Positions 31,890-33,599 of a stretch of 33,599 nucleotides of DNA are shown piece after piece. The DNA is taken from positions 1 to 33,599 of the forward strand of contig JAAZNB010000422.1 in the NCBI GenBank assembly GCA_012798515.1, written 5' to 3'. The notes under the pieces are model-generated. The model saw only the letters and a program-made list of their open reading frames with translations, was not told the origin of the DNA and made no database searches. The stretch is from Chloroflexota bacterium (GTDB taxonomy: Bacteria; Chloroflexota; Anaerolineae; Anaerolineales; Anaerolineaceae). Position numbers and translations under genes: made by a program. Position 1 is the first letter of the stretch. Each line of letters begins with the position of its first letter.

Positions 31890-32762
31890 GTGACTGAGCA
31901 AAGACCTGGCAGCCCGTTGCCCTGGGGGCAACGGACCTATGTGATGGGCATCATCAACGTGACCCCGGACAGCTTTTCGGGAGATGGCTTGCTGATGGCC
32001 GCTGATCCTGTGGCGGCGGTGGTGGAACACGCCCGCAGCCTGGTCGCAGCGGGCGCCGACATCCTGGACATTGGCGGCGAGAGCACCCGGCCGGGGGCGG
32101 CTTACGTCTCACAAGAAGAAGAGCTGCAGCGGATCGTCCCGGTGGTGGAAGCCCTGACGGCCGCCCGCCTGGGGCCGATCCTGTCTGTGGATACCTACAA
32201 AGCCGCGGTGGCTGAAGCCGCCTTGAACGCCGGGGCCCATTGGATCAACGACGTGTGGGCCCTGGGCGCCGACCCGCAGATGGGCGCGGTGGTGGCCCGC
32301 CACGGGGCGCCGGTGATTTTGATGCACAACCGTTTGAAGCCGGGCAGCGCCGAACTGCGCCAGCGCCTGGGCGGGCGTTACGTGGGAGTGGAATACGACA
32401 ACCTGCTGGCAGAGGTCAAAGCTGAACTGCTCGAAGCCGTGGAGCGGGCCCACGCGGCCGGCATCCCCGACGAGCACATCCTCCTGGATCCCGGGATCGG
32501 GTTCGGGAAGACGGTGGAACACAGCCTGGAGTTGCTGGACCGCCTGGGTGAAATCCGCGCCCTGGGCTATCCTCTGCTGCTGGGCCCGTCGCGCAAGTCT
32601 TTCATCGGTTATACGCTGGACCTGCCGCCGCAGGAACGCGAGGAAGGCACCGCCGCGGCGGTCGCGGTGGGCATTGCCCGCGGGGCTGACATCGTCCGTG
32701 TACACGACGTGGCGCGCATGGCGCGGGTGGCGCGCATGACGGATGCCATCGTGCGCCGCTGA
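31890..32762 (+). CDS. folP: Dihydropteroate synthase
   Basis: A 290-residue DHPS joining the folK product to p-aminobenzoate. Typical are MGIINVTPDSFSGDG, DILDIGGESTRPGA, PGIGFGKTVEHSLELL, GPSRKSFIG and the closing RGADIVRVHDV. The start is GTG at 31890, 3 nt after folK. It is the last gene of the hom-folK-folP unit. folB, folE and pabAB are not in the window. Confidence 0.96.
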   Translation: MTEQRPGSPLPWGQRTYVMGIINVTPDSFSGDGLLMAADPVAAVVEHARSLVAAGADILDIGGESTRPGAAYVSQEEELQRIVPVVEALTAARLGPILSVDTYKAAVAEAALNAGAHWINDVWALGADPQMGAVVARHGAPVILMHNRLKPGSAELRQRLGGRYVGVEYDNLLAEVKAELLEAVERAHAAGIPDEHILLDPGIGFGKTVEHSLELLDRLGEIRALGYPLLLGPSRKSFIGYTLDLPPQEREEGTAAAVAVGIARGADIVRVHDVARMARVARMTDAIVRR

Positions 32763-32815
32763 AGCCGGCGCCGGCCCATTATTTCCTTTTTCGATACACA
32801 AATACCAATACGAAC

Positions 32816-32860
32816 GTGTATCTACTATGGAGCGCTGAAACCGCCCCATAGTAGATACAC
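32816..32860. terminator. 15-bp hairpin between folP and the transketolase gene
   Basis: GTGTATCTACTATGG (32816-32830) pairs exactly with 32846-32860 around 15 nt. It lies in the 170-nt gap between the convergent folP and transketolase genes. No U run follows, so its terminator role is uncertain. No gene is visible in the gap. Confidence 0.5.
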
Positions 32861-32933
32861 AACCCATTCGCCCGAACTGGCGCCAATGGGGAATTTTCCC
32901 GGGCCGGGTACGGCGCCGGCGCACACCGGGCTT

Positions 32934-33599
32934 TTAACGGGCCAGTACCTCCCGGGCGGCGGCGACGATATGCTCGACCGACAGGCCGTATTTGCTCAGC
33001 AGGGCCTCGTAATCGCCGGATTCGGTAAAGCGGTCGCGCGTTCCAATGCGGCGCAGGCGGGCGGGGTGCTTTTCGGCCAACACTTCGGCCACGGCGCTGC
33101 CCAGGCCGCCCACGATGGTGTGGTCCTCGACGGTGACGATACCACCCGTCTGGCGGGCGGCGGCCAGGATGGCGCTCTCGTCGATGGGTTTGATGGTGTG
33201 CATGTCCACCACACGGGCCGAGATGCCCTGGCCGGCCAGCTGCGCTGCGGCCTGCAAAGCCTTGGGCAGCATGTCACCGATAGCCATCAGGGTCACGTCC
33301 TGGCCTGCCTGCACGGTGATGGCCCGGCCGATCTGGAAATCGAGCCGGTCGTCGTAGATAGCCGGCACCGGGACGCGGGTCAGGCGCAGGTAGACCGGCC
33401 CATCCCATTGGGCGGCGGCGCGCAGCGCCAGGCGTGTGCTGGCGGCGTCGGCGGGCATGATAACGGTCATGTTGGGCAGGGCGCGCATCAGGGCGATGTC
33501 TTCCATGGCCTGGTGGGTAGCCCCGTTGGTAGCAGTGGTCAGCCCGGCGTGGCTGCCGGCGATCTTGACGTTCAGGCTGGGATAGCACACCGTGGTGCG
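32934..33599 (-). CDS. Transketolase C-terminal subunit (partial)
   Basis: The frame runs off the right edge of the window; 221 residues of the C-terminal part are visible. SLNVKIAGSHAGLTTATNGATHQAMEDIALMRALPNMTVIMPADA is the typical pyrimidine-binding domain block of split transketolases (and, more distantly, DXP synthase), and VVDMHTIKPIDESAI with VTVEDHTIVGGLGSAVAEVLAE is the C-terminal domain. The apparent start at 33590 is not real, because RTT before it continues the family pattern. The N-terminal subunit gene should lie beyond the edge. Confidence 0.9.
   Translation of the reverse strand, partial: RTTVCYPSLNVKIAGSHAGLTTATNGATHQAMEDIALMRALPNMTVIMPADAASTRLALRAAAQWDGPVYLRLTRVPVPAIYDDRLDFQIGRAITVQAGQDVTLMAIGDMLPKALQAAAQLAGQGISARVVDMHTIKPIDESAILAAARQTGGIVTVEDHTIVGGLGSAVAEVLAEKHPARLRRIGTRDRFTESGDYEALLSKYGLSVEHIVAAAREVLAR

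Noticed and set aside
1-33599. CRISPR array, tRNA, rRNA, prophage or integrase
   Set aside because: I saw no regularly spaced direct repeats, no tRNA-like cloverleaf or TTC-loop sequence in the gaps, and no phage or integrase genes.

Overview
The window looks like a GC-rich bacterial chromosome segment, most likely from Chloroflexota (Anaerolineae-like). This is an inference. It rests on Ala/Pro/Thr-rich linkers behind lipoprotein signal peptides, an LPTAG-GFAD sorting-type tail, a DUF3090/SCO1664 pair otherwise best known from actinobacteria, and the general gene mix. There is no phage, integrase, transposase gene, CRISPR array, rRNA or tRNA that I can see. Most genes are housekeeping.

Layout. 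1-285: 3' end of a surface protein gene. 286-575: a hairpin-rich gap with a MITE-like element. 576-3832 (-): HAD phosphatase-like, DUF389-SH3b membrane protein and phosphohexomutase. 3889-4935 (+): BMP-type lipoprotein. 5053-5694 (-): sugar transferase, divergent from trpS (5816-6802, +). 6962-8128 (-): DUF952, a one-TM small protein and a PEBP lipoprotein. 8182-10104 (-): azlD, azlC, GNAT and dodecin. 10236-12817 (-): serine-hydrolase cell-wall protein and NAD(P)-binding epimerase-like protein. 12923-13360 (+): dtd. 13374-15555 (-): divergent PyrK-like and PyrD-like genes flanking a PIG-L deacetylase gene. 15798-16850 (+): SPFH protein. 16959-18678 (+): selD and a TadA-like deaminase. 18783-21044 (+): uvrC and a single-domain receiver. 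21050-21226 (-): a 58-residue small protein behind a structured, apparently transcribed 450-nt region. 22034-25619 (+): sugar-type ABC importer (two permeases and a binding lipoprotein, no ATPase). 26018-28077 (+): rplS, C26 peptidase and murI. 28188-29558 (+): DUF3090 and SCO1664-like kinase fold. 29640-32762 (+): hom, an unidentified thiolase-like gene, folK and folP. 32934-33599 (-): partial transketolase C-terminal subunit.

Main observations. (1) selD is a selenoprotein gene: codon 24 is an in-frame UGA at the catalytic position, with a hairpin of bacterial SECIS type downstream. Ordinary gene calling would drop the first 63 codons. (2) A textbook minus-strand sigma70 promoter (TTGAAA-17-TATGAT) opens onto about 370 nt of stem-rich, non-coding sequence upstream of the 58-residue gene. 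It is a candidate new ncRNA or long structured leader. (3) A PyrK/PyrD-like pair has lost its flavin and NAD hallmarks but kept the iron-sulfur cysteines, and it encloses a PIG-L deacetylase. (4) At least five transcription units have a -10 box only 6-7 nt before the start codon, implying leaderless mRNAs. (5) Gaps carry unusually long, nearly perfect inverted repeats, including a two-copy MITE-like element.
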